A stretch of DNA of 64,000 nucleotides. Source: Cellulomonas sp. KH9 (lineage in GTDB: Bacteria; Actinomycetota; Actinomycetes; Actinomycetales; Cellulomonadaceae). The notes under the pieces are model-generated. The model made no database searches. It saw nothing but the letters and a program-made list of their open reading frames with translations, and was not told the origin of the DNA. Below are positions 8,718 through 16,427 of the stretch, piece by piece. Made by a program: the position numbers and the translations under genes. The number at the start of each line of letters is the position of its first letter. The stretch's first letter is position 1. The DNA is taken from the NCBI RefSeq assembly GCF_900114185.1, contig NZ_FOSE01000005.1:248001-312000 (forward strand), in the 5' to 3' direction.

Positions 8718-9269
8718 TCAGGCCAGGGCGGCGACGAGCGCCGCGACCAGCGCCAGCGGCAGCACCACCGCCACCGCGACGCGCCACCGGCGAGCCCCGG
8801 CCGGCGGCGGGAGGGCGTGCTCGTCGGCGGGCCGCGGGTCGGCCTGCGCGGCGAAGAGACCGAGCCAGTCCTGCTCCGGCGTCCAGCGCTGCTCGGGGGC
8901 GGGCGCGGGGTCGGGGATCCACTCCTCCTGCGGTTGCCACCGGGCGGGCAGCGGACGGGCGCGCGTCGGCGCGTCGGGCGCCGGACCGTCGGACGCCCAC
9001 GGGTCGCGCTCACCGCGCAGCCCCTGACCAGGGCGGCGTCCGGGTTCGGGGTCGGTGGTGGGCCACCCCGCGGGTGCCACCGCGTCCACGGTGGGGAACG
9101 GCGGTCCCGCGCGCCGCACGAGCGCACGTCCCACGTCGTTGGCCCACACGGACCCGTGCGCGTCGCGCGGCTGCCGCGGGCCCGGGGCCGGGGGCGGCCA
9201 CGGCTGTGCGAGCACGGCACTCCCGTCGACGGCGACGGCGATCCGGACGAATCGCCCAGGGGGCAGCAT
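8718..9269 (-). CDS. Pro-rich tail-anchored protein of unknown function
   Basis: 183 residues with a short N-terminal beta-rich part (RFVRIAVAVDGSAVLAQPW), a long Pro/Ala/Glu/Trp-rich disordered middle, and one C-terminal hydrophobic helix (about residues 163-183) with a basic flank, i.e. a tail anchor. No family recognised. The ATG at 9269 is chosen because GGAGGG lies 4 nt upstream; an earlier in-frame GTG at 9281 would place that site inside the gene. The long soluble part is probably cytoplasmic. Confidence 0.7.
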   Translation of the reverse strand: MLPPGRFVRIAVAVDGSAVLAQPWPPPAPGPRQPRDAHGSVWANDVGRALVRRAGPPFPTVDAVAPAGWPTTDPEPGRRPGQGLRGERDPWASDGPAPDAPTRARPLPARWQPQEEWIPDPAPAPEQRWTPEQDWLGLFAAQADPRPADEHALPPPAGARRWRVAVAVVLPLALVAALVAALA

Positions 9270-9419
9270 GCCGCCCTCCACGACCGGACGAGGACCGGAT
9301 CACCCGAAAAGGTGAGCATCTTCTCATCCGCCCGCGCACGACGTTCCCCGGCGACCACCCCGCGCGACGCGTCACGACCCGCTGCGGCCCGAGCGTCCGC
9401 GAGTCGCTACGTTCACGTC

Positions 9420-11195
9420 ATGGTCCAGCCCGCGCGACGTGCGCACCCGGGCGCGCGGTGGGCGCTGCTCGTCGTCTCGGCGCTGGCGGTGCCCGTGGGC
9501 GCCGTCCTGGCGCTGCGGCCGTTCGTGTCCCTCGCGGTGCTCGTCGTCGCGGTCGTCGCGGGGCTCGCCGCGCTGGGGGTCGTCCACCTGGTGGCGGACC
9601 ACCCGGCCGCGGACGCGGACGCGGCGGCACGCCGGTGGTGGCTCGCCGGCGTCGTGTACCTGCTGGCCGCGGCCGTCGTGGTCGCCTGGCCGGGTCCGAC
9701 GATCGCGGTGCTGGCCCGCGTGGTGGGCGTGGCGCTCGTCGTCGACGGCGTGCTCGACGCGCTGGCCGCCCGGCAGGCCCGCGGCACCGGCCGGGCGAAC
9801 GCCGCGCTGTCGGGCGCGACCTCGGTGGTGCTGGGCGTGCTGGCGCTCGCGTGGCCCGACGTGACCGTGCTGGTCGTGGCCGTGCTCGTCGGTGTCCGCG
9901 TGCTGGTGACCGGCATCCGCGGGGTGGCGGCCGCGCTGCGCGGCACGTGGCAGCGCGGCCCGTCGCGGCGCGACCACCGCGCCCGGCCGGGACGCGGGCG
10001 GCTCGTCGTGAACGTCGCCGCGCTCGTCGCGACGCTCGCCCTCGCCGCGGCCGGCGTCGCCCTCGACGGTGGCACGGCCCGCCCCGACGACTTCTACGCC
10101 GCACCCGCCGACGCCCCGGACGCCCCCGGGCGGCTCCTGCGCAGCGAGCCGTTCACCAGCGCCGAGATCCCTCACGGCGCCTCCGCGTGGCGCATCCTCT
10201 ACACGACGACGCGCGGCGACGGCACGCCGACGGTCGCGTCGGGCCTGGTCGTCGCGCCGGACACGGCGACCGGTGACGCCCGCGAGCCCGCCGACGTCGT
10301 CGCGTGGGCGCACGGCACGACGGGCGTCACGCCCGGCTGCGCACCGTCCCTGCTGCCCGACGGCCTCGCCGCCGGCGCGCTGTTCGTCCAGGACGACGTG
10401 CTCGCGCAGGGTTGGGCGCTCGTCGCGACCGACTACGCGGGCCTCGGCACGGCCGGGCCCCACGCCTACCTCGTCGGGGAGCCCGCGGCGCACGACGTGC
10501 TCGACGCGGTCCGCGCGGCGCAGCAGCTCGACGACGTGGCCCTCAGCGACCGGAACGTCGTGTGGGGCCACTCCCAGGGCGGCGGCGCGGCGCTGTGGAC
10601 GGGGATCGTGGCGCCGGACTACGCCCCGGACGTGGACGTCCTGGGGGTCGCGGCCCTGGCCCCCGCCTCGAACCCGTCCGCCCTGCTCGCGCACCTGCCG
10701 GACGTGTCGGTGGGTGCGCTGTTCGCCGCCTACCTGGCCGAGGGCTACGCCGCGACGTACCCGGACGTGCGGTTCGCCGACGTCGTGCGGCCGGGGGCGC
10801 GCACGGTCGTGCGGGAGATGGCGCACCGGTGCCTCGCCGACCGCGGCGTCGTCGTGTCCGCGCTGACGGCGCTGCTGCTCGACCAGCCCGTGTGGGCGCA
10901 CGCCGACCCGTTCACGGGGGCGTTCGGCGACCGGCTGACGCAGAACGTGCCGTCCGGGCCGATCGCCGCACCGCTGCTGGTCGCGCAGGGCACGGCCGAC
11001 TCGGTCGTCGTCGCGTCGTCGCAGGACGAGTACGTGGCCGCGCGGTGCGCCGCCGGGTACGCCGTCGACCACCGCGCCTACGACGGGCTGGACCACGTGG
11101 CCCTCGTCGAGGCGGACTCCCCGCTGGTCCCGGACCTCGTCGCGTGGACGCGCGACCGGTTCGCGGGGGCGCCGAGCACCGACACGTGCCCCTGA
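9420..11195 (+). CDS. fusion of HdeD/DUF308-like membrane domain and secretory lipase
   Basis: 591 residues in one frame. Residues 1-190 contain about six hydrophobic helices with the short-loop pattern of DUF308/HdeD proteins. A further membrane segment at about 195-220 leads to an alpha/beta hydrolase resembling the secretory lipase family (PF03583). GHSQGG places the nucleophile at S385; QGTADSVV and DGLDHVAL carry the likely Asp and His. The hydrolase would sit outside the membrane. A TACGTT hexamer ends 6 nt before the ATG (leaderless pattern). The fusion is continuous, with no stop or frame change between domains. Substrate is unknown. Confidence 0.85.
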   Translation: MVQPARRAHPGARWALLVVSALAVPVGAVLALRPFVSLAVLVVAVVAGLAALGVVHLVADHPAADADAAARRWWLAGVVYLLAAAVVVAWPGPTIAVLARVVGVALVVDGVLDALAARQARGTGRANAALSGATSVVLGVLALAWPDVTVLVVAVLVGVRVLVTGIRGVAAALRGTWQRGPSRRDHRARPGRGRLVVNVAALVATLALAAAGVALDGGTARPDDFYAAPADAPDAPGRLLRSEPFTSAEIPHGASAWRILYTTTRGDGTPTVASGLVVAPDTATGDAREPADVVAWAHGTTGVTPGCAPSLLPDGLAAGALFVQDDVLAQGWALVATDYAGLGTAGPHAYLVGEPAAHDVLDAVRAAQQLDDVALSDRNVVWGHSQGGGAALWTGIVAPDYAPDVDVLGVAALAPASNPSALLAHLPDVSVGALFAAYLAEGYAATYPDVRFADVVRPGARTVVREMAHRCLADRGVVVSALTALLLDQPVWAHADPFTGAFGDRLTQNVPSGPIAAPLLVAQGTADSVVVASSQDEYVAARCAAGYAVDHRAYDGLDHVALVEADSPLVPDLVAWTRDRFAGAPSTDTCP

Positions 11196-11199
11196 GGGT

Positions 11200-11228
11200 C
11201 CCCGCGCGTCCGTCCCTGGAGCGCGGGG
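11200..11228 (+). terminator. GC hairpin after the lipase gene
   Basis: CCCCGCGC at 11200-11207 pairs with GCGCGGGG at 11221-11228 across a 13-nt loop, directly after the lipase stop codon. There is no T-run, which is usual for actinobacterial terminators. Confidence 0.55.
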
Positions 11229-11271
11229 GTCGGTGCCGCCATGATGGGCGCTTCCGGACGAGGGAGTACGC

Positions 11272-11997
11272 GTGCTGACCAGCCTCATCATCGGCGTCCT
11301 GCTCATGAACGTGTTCGCCGCCGCGCTGGTCGTCGCGCGGGCGCCCGTCTACCGGACGCGGCTGTACCGGCCGATGCTGCTCAACCTCGTGCTGTCGGTC
11401 GCGCCGCTGGTGGTGCTCGGGCTCGCGGTCGTCGTGGTGCTGCCGCTGGTCGTGGTGGGCGTGCCGCGGCCGGCGGTGTGGGCGGTCGCCGTGGTGCTCG
11501 GCCTGGTGTGGCTGCTGCTGCTGCCCAACTCCGGCTACCTCATCACCGAGCTCAACCTCAACCACCGCCGCGAGGGCGAGCGCGTCCCCGAGTGGTACGA
11601 CGTGCTGCTCGTGCTCGTGCTGGCGATGTCCGGCGTGCTGACGACCGTGCTGAACGTGTTCCTCATGGTGCTCGTGCTGCTGGTGCTGGGTGGGGACGAC
11701 ACCGCGACGCCCCTGGCCGGCACACCGGCGCGCGTCATCGAGGGCGTGCTCCTTGTGCTCGTCGCGTTCGGGATCTACCTGGGCCGCCACGTGCGCCTCA
11801 ACTCCTGGGACGTGAAGCACCCCCCGCACCTCGTCCGCAAGGTGCTGGGCCACCTGCGCGGGCCCGGCGCCGTCGGCAACGCGATCGGCTTCACGCTGCT
11901 CGGGGCCCTGTTCTTCGCGCTCATGTACCTGGTGATGATCGGGCCGGTGGTGCAGGGGCTGGTCGACGTGGAGTCGGTGCGGCAGGGCTCGTCCTGA
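11272..11997 (+). CDS. DUF1361-family integral membrane protein
   Basis: 241 residues with about seven membrane segments. The DUF1361 hallmark LLLLPNSGYLITELNLN lies near residues 82-98, followed by a WYDVLLVL segment and a cytoplasmic loop with RLNSWDV. The GTG start at 11272 has a GAGGGAG site 8 nt upstream. The family has no established function. It is followed 36 bp later by a lipoprotein gene on the same strand. Confidence 0.85.
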   Translation: MLTSLIIGVLLMNVFAAALVVARAPVYRTRLYRPMLLNLVLSVAPLVVLGLAVVVVLPLVVVGVPRPAVWAVAVVLGLVWLLLLPNSGYLITELNLNHRREGERVPEWYDVLLVLVLAMSGVLTTVLNVFLMVLVLLVLGGDDTATPLAGTPARVIEGVLLVLVAFGIYLGRHVRLNSWDVKHPPHLVRKVLGHLRGPGAVGNAIGFTLLGALFFALMYLVMIGPVVQGLVDVESVRQGSS

Positions 11998-12033
11998 CGT
12001 GCAGGGCCGCGTGACGTGGCGTCCAATGTGGCC

Positions 12034-12534
12034 ATGACGACCGGCACGCGCCCCACCCGGCCGGCCCGGTGGACGGCCGCCGCGGTTGCCGCCGTGGCCC
12101 TCGCCGGGTGCGGCGTCACCGTCCCCACGGACCCCGACGGCACGCTCACCGCCGTCCGCGGCGGGGAGCTGCGTGTCGGGGTGTCCCCGCACGAGCCGTG
12201 GACGGTGGTGGGCCCCGACGGTGTCCCCGCGGGCCTCGAGATCGACCTCGTCGAGGGGTTCGCGCAGACGCTCGACGCGGACGTCGTGTGGTCCACGGGC
12301 GGCGAGGAGGAGCTCGTCGACGACCTCGAGCGCGGTGAGCTCGACCTCGTCGTCGGCGGCTTCAGCGCGTCGTCGCCGTGGACGTCGAAGGCCGCCGTGA
12401 CCGTCGCGTACACCACCGTCACCGACGCGGACGGCAAGCCCGAGGGGCACGTCATGCTCACGCCGATGGGCGAGAACGCGTTCCTCGTCGAGCTCGAGCG
12501 GTTCCTGCTCGACCAGGAGGTGAGCGCACCGTGA
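12034..12534 (+). CDS. short extracellular substrate-binding (SBP type 3-like) lipoprotein
   Basis: 166 residues. An N-terminal signal sequence ends in the lipobox LAGC, so the mature protein is lipid-anchored outside. The remainder (GELRVGVSPHEPWTVV, GLEIDLVEGFA, LERGELDLVVGGFS) matches the first lobe of solute-binding protein family 3, but the chain ends where a normal second lobe should be; family members are usually 230-280 residues. Its last codons overlap the GTG of the cation-transporter gene by 4 bp, implying coupling. It may deliver or sense a ligand for that transporter, which is speculative. Confidence 0.75.
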   Translation: MTTGTRPTRPARWTAAAVAAVALAGCGVTVPTDPDGTLTAVRGGELRVGVSPHEPWTVVGPDGVPAGLEIDLVEGFAQTLDADVVWSTGGEEELVDDLERGELDLVVGGFSASSPWTSKAAVTVAYTTVTDADGKPEGHVMLTPMGENAFLVELERFLLDQEVSAP

Positions 12535-13532
12535 CCCAGGGGGCCGTGGAGCAGTCGTTCCGCTTCGGCAACACCGAGCTGCCGCCGGACGCCCGCGAGG
12601 CCGCGCGGCGGGCCAAGCGCCTCGCGTGGCTGACGATCGCGTTCCTCGTCACCGCGGTGACGTCCGTGTACCTCGTGATGGGCAGCTCGCAGGCCATGAA
12701 GGCAGCTGCTCCGCCAGCGGCATCTTGGCCCGGCCCAGCAGCACCGCCGGTACGCAGGTGTACGCCAGGACGGCGACCATGAGCCACCCGGCCCACATCG
12801 GGTGGCCCAGCACGACGACCGTCCCGACGGGCGGGTGCTCACCGGAGAGCAGCCCCGACACCGAGTCGAACACCAGGAACGCGCCCATCGTCAGCAGCGC
12901 CGTGGCGGCGACCAGGTGCCCGATGCCCACGGACCGGTGGTAGCCGTAGGGGTGCTGCTCGCTGGGGACCCGGCCGGTCACCCGCAGGGCCACGAGGAAC
13001 GCGATCGGCGGGATGAAGGACAGCAGGTCCTCCGCCCACGCGGCACGACCGGGTCCTGCACGCCGACGCCGACATGAACAAGGCCGACTGGATGACCGGG
13101 GTCGGCGGGATCGTCGGCGTGCTCGGCATCGGGGTCGGGCTGTGGTGGGCGGACTCGGCGGCCGCGCTGTTCATCTCCGCGAGCATCCTGCACGACGGCG
13201 TGAAGAACCTGCGCAGCGCCGTCGCGGCCCTCATGGACTCGCGGGCCACCACCGTCGACGGCAGCCGGCCGCACCCCCTGGGCGGTGCGATCGACGAGAC
13301 GCTGCGCGCCCTGGACTGGGTGAGCGACGCCGCGTCCCGCGTGCGCGACCAGGGGCACGTCTTCCACGTCGAGGCGTTCGTCGTGGGGCGCGACGGCATG
13401 CCCACGCAGGCGCAGCTGCAGAAGGCGTGGGACGCGGTCACCGGGCTCGACTGGAAGGTCGAGGACCTGGTGGTCGTGCCGGTGGACGAGCTGCCGGAGG
13501 AGCTGCTGCCGGGGGTGCGCGGGGGCGGTTGA
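12531..13532 (+). pseudogene. cation diffusion facilitator (CDF) transporter gene, split by an internal inversion
   Basis: Codons 1-57 (12531-12701) encode a CDF N-terminus ending in SSQAMK. Bases 12702-13044 read as CDF sequence only on the opposite strand (AAWAEDLLSFIPP to KMPLAEQL). From 13045 the plus frame resumes with HDRVLHADADMNKADW and the CDF C-terminal domain to the TGA at 13532. Re-inverting the 343-bp segment restores one uninterrupted 333-codon frame. As it stands the plus frame runs into a stop at 12780-12782, so no full transporter is made. CDF proteins export Zn, Fe, Mn or Co; the family HADAD motif is intact. The GTG start overlaps the preceding lipoprotein gene. Confidence 0.9.
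12702..13044 (-). other. 343-bp inverted segment within the CDF gene
   Basis: The segment is precise to about 2 bp: it begins GC and ends GC, and re-inversion joins ATG AAG to GCC GCG and CAG CTG to CAC GAC in frame. No inverted repeat longer than 2 bp lies exactly at the ends. In the present orientation both junctions carry an imperfect direct repeat of about 30 bp: ATGAAGG, CAGC, CTCCGCC and GCGGCA in that order at 12696-12722 and 13012-13045. Confidence 0.85.
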
Positions 13533-13650
13533 CGTGGATCGGGTGTCCCGAAGGCCTCGCCGCGACGTTCACCGTCCGGACCGCCGTGTCGGAGCCGTGC
13601 TCTAGCGTGCGGGTCGATCAGCGGCAGACGACGACCGGACCGAGGGTGCC

Positions 13651-13902
13651 GTGGCGAGGACGATCCCCTTCCCTTTCATCGAGCACATGCCGTCGCTCGG
13701 CGCCCTGCTCTCCGTCGATGCGTTCGGCGCGAAGGTCCACGAGCTGATCGACGAGTACACGCTCGCGCTCGGCGACGTCGACAAGGCCGGCGACCTGGCG
13801 GACGCCTCCTTCCACGCGGGTCGGCTCGACGCGCTGGAGCAGTCGCTGGTCCTGCTTCTCGACGTCCCGCAGGACGTGTGGGAAGCCCACCACGGCAGAT
13901 GA
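13651..13902 (+). CDS. small hypothetical protein
   Basis: 83 residues, predicted soluble and mainly helical after a short N-terminal strand; no membrane segment and no recognised family. The GTG start has a GAGGG element 4 nt upstream, and TAGCGT about 43 nt upstream could be a -10 box. It sits between the broken CDF gene and the HNH nuclease. The acidic, regular helix composition with typical GC-rich third positions supports a real gene. Confidence 0.55.
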   Translation: MARTIPFPFIEHMPSLGALLSVDAFGAKVHELIDEYTLALGDVDKAGDLADASFHAGRLDALEQSLVLLLDVPQDVWEAHHGR

Positions 13903-13980
13903 TTCCGCGCCGGAGGCAGCGCGTGGATGTCACCCGGGCGGCGCACGAGCAGCGGACGGTGCCGTGTCAAGCTGTGAGCC

Positions 13981-14973
13981 ATGGACGACGTGGTTCCCGA
14001 GCGCGCCTGGTTGCTGATGGCAGCCGGGAACGATCGAGGCCACGGCGGCAACGCGGGATATGACGACCAGATCGACGCCTACTACTCCTGGGACAGCAAG
14101 GTCCCGAACCACAAGAGCCTTCGCGTGGGGGATCCCGTCGCTCTGTGGGACAAGACACGACTGCTCGGTGTCTCGGTCATCGAGCAGATCGACGCCTGGC
14201 CGGGCATGAAGGAGCTCCACCGCTGCCCCAGGTGCGAGACGACCCGGATCTCCGTGCGCACGACGGTGACCCCTCGGTACCGCTGCATGAAGTGCCGTCA
14301 CGAGTTCCCCACTCCTCGTGCCGACTTCGTCGACGTCCAGCAGTACCGCGCGCGGTACGACGCCGCGTGGACGTGGCTGGAGGGCGCGCTCGACGAACGC
14401 GAGATCCGCTCGCACGCCGTCCACGCCGGCGACATCAACTCCATCCGCCCGCTCAACTGGCAGACGTTTCGCGCGGCCCTCCTCGCGACGTCCGCCGGGC
14501 CGGCGGTCGACCGGGTGGCCGCTCGCGTCGAACTCAGCTGGGCGTCGGACCACGGTGTGCGAGTCGAGATCCCGCAAGGTTTCGGCCGCTCTCTCGTCCG
14601 CGTCCGCCGCGGTCAGCGACAGTTCCGGGATCACCTCCTGGCCGCCCAGGGGAACGTCTGCGCGTTCACGGGCAGCGCACCGAGCCGCGCGCTCGAGGCC
14701 GGCCACCTGTACAGCTACGCCCGGCTCGGCAGCCACGTCGAGCACGGTGGGCTCATGCTCCGGCGAGACATCCACCGACTCTTCGACGACGGGGCTCTCG
14801 CGGTCGAGCCGTCCACGCGCTGCGTCGACGTCTCGCCCGAGCTCGAGAGGTACCCGCAGTACGCGCGCCTCCACGGCGACCCCCTGACACTGCGGCTCAG
14901 GGACGTGCAGCTCGAGTGGCTGGCCAAGCACTGGGACGAACATCGACGCGGTGCTCGACGACTGGGGTCGTGA
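13981..14973 (+). CDS. HNH endonuclease with PUA/EVE-like N-domain and zinc ribbon (putative modified-DNA restriction enzyme)
   Basis: 330 residues in three parts. Residues 8-72 (WDSKVPNH, then LRVGDPVALWD and LLGVSVIEQI) look like a PUA/EVE-type module, the class used to read modified bases. Residues 82-105 form a zinc ribbon with C82, C85, C102 and C105. Residues 210-275 match the HNH_2 nuclease: C227, EAGHLYSYARLG with H242, and IHRLFDDG with H265. Reader plus HNH is the architecture of stand-alone, modification-dependent restriction. No methyltransferase is adjacent, consistent with a type IV-like role. The N-domain assignment is by pattern only; HNH_2 is firm. Confidence 0.75.
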   Translation: MDDVVPERAWLLMAAGNDRGHGGNAGYDDQIDAYYSWDSKVPNHKSLRVGDPVALWDKTRLLGVSVIEQIDAWPGMKELHRCPRCETTRISVRTTVTPRYRCMKCRHEFPTPRADFVDVQQYRARYDAAWTWLEGALDEREIRSHAVHAGDINSIRPLNWQTFRAALLATSAGPAVDRVAARVELSWASDHGVRVEIPQGFGRSLVRVRRGQRQFRDHLLAAQGNVCAFTGSAPSRALEAGHLYSYARLGSHVEHGGLMLRRDIHRLFDDGALAVEPSTRCVDVSPELERYPQYARLHGDPLTLRLRDVQLEWLAKHWDEHRRGARRLGS

Positions 14974-15224
14974 CCACTGACGTCGCCGCTCGGTCCGTGG
15001 GTGCGGTCGGCGCGGGGTGGCGATGTGACCTCTCGGCCTGCAATCGGCGGGTCCGCAGGAGCGTGCCTTCCCGCGCTGGTGCTCACCGACCACCCGCGCA
15101 CGGCTCGCTCGCAGTACGCACCTCGAAGCTGACGAGAAGGCCAAGGGCATGTCGGGCTCCGCGAGTGCCGGAGGGGCCCCGCTGGGTGCGGACCGACGCC
15201 TGACGGTCTCGACACATACGTTTG

Positions 15225-15242
15225 GCGTACGATATGGTACGC
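15225..15242. promoter_or_regulatory. inverted repeat over the toxin-antitoxin start (likely auto-operator)
   Basis: GCGTAC at 15225-15230 and GTACGC at 15237-15242 form a perfect 6-bp inverted repeat around GATATG, ending 3 nt before the ATG at 15246. Its position over the promoter/start suits auto-repression by the HTH-containing antitoxin encoded just downstream. Confidence 0.5.
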
Positions 15243-15245
15243 AGA

Positions 15246-15860
15246 ATGAACGATACGGGAGAGGTCGACCGCGGCCAGGTGCTGCTGCCGATCTTCCGCA
15301 CGCCCGCTCAAGGGACCATCCTCGCCACCCTCCTCCTCGACGAGGACCGCGAGGCCAACATCGCGGACCTGGCCCGCGCCGCCGGTGTCGCGGCACCCAA
15401 CGCCCTCCGCGAGGTGAACCGACTCGTCCAGGCGGGTGTGCTCACCGAACGGCGGGTCGGCCGGTCACGACTCGTCCGAGCCGATCCGAGCTCTCCCTTC
15501 GTGGAGCCCCTCCGGCAGATCCTCAGCCGCACGCACGGGCCGGCGCAGATGGTCGCCGAGGCGCTGGACGCACTCCCCGGTGTCGAGATCGGCATGATCA
15601 TCGGGTCGTGGGCGGCACGCACCCTCGGACACCCTGGCCCGCCGCCTCGCGACCTGGACGTGCTCGTCGTGGGCGATCCGCCGCCACGTGAGCTGCGACG
15701 CGCCAACGCCCGCCTCGAGGAGCAGGCGGACATGCCCGTCCAGATCACCGTCCTCGCGCCCGCGGACTGGCACGAGGCACGCAGCGGGTTCGTCCAGTCC
15801 GTGCAGGCAGGTCCGCACCTCGTCGTGGTCCGCCGCGCTGAAGGAGACACGCCCACATGA
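15246..15860 (+). CDS. HTH-nucleotidyltransferase (MNT) antitoxin
   Basis: 204 residues. Residues 10-80 form a winged HTH (IADLARAAGVAAPNALREVNRL); residues 108-200 are a minimal nucleotidyltransferase, with G120-S121 and the metal pair D136/D138 (RDLDVLVVGD). In HEPN/MNT (type VII) systems the MNT protein neutralises its HEPN partner, in studied cases by adding nucleotides to it. The HTH fusion suggests it also represses the operon. The ATG at 15246 is favoured; in-frame ATG 15234 and TTG 15222 are alternatives and none has a clear ribosome site. The stop overlaps the HEPN gene by 4 bp. Confidence 0.8.
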   Translation: MNDTGEVDRGQVLLPIFRTPAQGTILATLLLDEDREANIADLARAAGVAAPNALREVNRLVQAGVLTERRVGRSRLVRADPSSPFVEPLRQILSRTHGPAQMVAEALDALPGVEIGMIIGSWAARTLGHPGPPPRDLDVLVVGDPPPRELRRANARLEEQADMPVQITVLAPADWHEARSGFVQSVQAGPHLVVVRRAEGDTPT

Positions 15861-16333
15861 CGCCCGCCCGCAGGACCGAGCTCTCCCGGATGGTCACCGC
15901 CGGGGAGCTCGAGCAGGTACCGGTCGACCCGGTGGTCTGCCGCACCATGGTCGAGCAGGCTCGCCGACACGGTCGGACCGCCGCCGCCGGTCGCGACCTG
16001 GGCGACCAGGAGGGCGCGTTCCAGCTCGCGTACGACGGGTGCCGCAAGGTGGCGCTCGCCCTCGTGCTGGCCTTCGGCGTGCGACCGTCCGGAGATCGCG
16101 GTCACCATGCCGACACCTTCGCCGCCGCAGCGGCGATCCTCCGCAACCACTCGACGCAGGTCGGCGTACGTCAGTCGCTCGACGACGCCGCCGACCTGCG
16201 ATTCGCGCGATCGGGCGCCGAGTACCGAGCGGAAGTGGTCAGCGCGGACACCGTCGACGACGCGCTCGCCATCCTCGACGAGCTGCTCGCAGGGCTCGAG
16301 CCCGTGATGGAGCGCCGACTGTCGGCCACGTAG
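15857..16333 (+). CDS. HEPN-domain toxin
   Basis: 158 residues, all-helical. The HEPN ribonuclease motif R-x4-6-H appears as RPSGDRGH at residues 76-83, after the conserved helix YDGCRKVALALVLAFGV. HEPN toxins cleave RNA as dimers. The ATG overlaps the antitoxin stop (ATGA), the usual arrangement of HEPN/MNT pairs. With the HNH nuclease gene it forms a three-gene defence-type island between core genes. The identity of its RNA target cannot be told from sequence. Confidence 0.8.
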   Translation: MTPARRTELSRMVTAGELEQVPVDPVVCRTMVEQARRHGRTAAAGRDLGDQEGAFQLAYDGCRKVALALVLAFGVRPSGDRGHHADTFAAAAAILRNHSTQVGVRQSLDDAADLRFARSGAEYRAEVVSADTVDDALAILDELLAGLEPVMERRLSAT

Positions 16334-16427
16334 ACGCCCATTCCGGGTGGCGCGACGGTGTGCCACAACCGCCGCCCACGGGAAACGACGTGAGGGCCCG
16401 CCGTCGCTCCTGCGAAGATGGACGGTC

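Noticed and set aside
12649-12993. Independent minus-strand gene inside the CDF locus
   Set aside because: Its sequence is the missing middle of the CDF protein and joins both plus-strand halves in frame after re-inversion.
14974-15220. Possible tRNA or small RNA in the spacer before the toxin-antitoxin genes
   Set aside because: No cloverleaf arms, T-loop GTTCGA-type motif or strong hairpin could be drawn.
15222-15245. TTG or upstream ATG as start of the antitoxin
   Set aside because: The start would lie within the inverted repeat and adds residues outside the HTH; kept only as an alternative.
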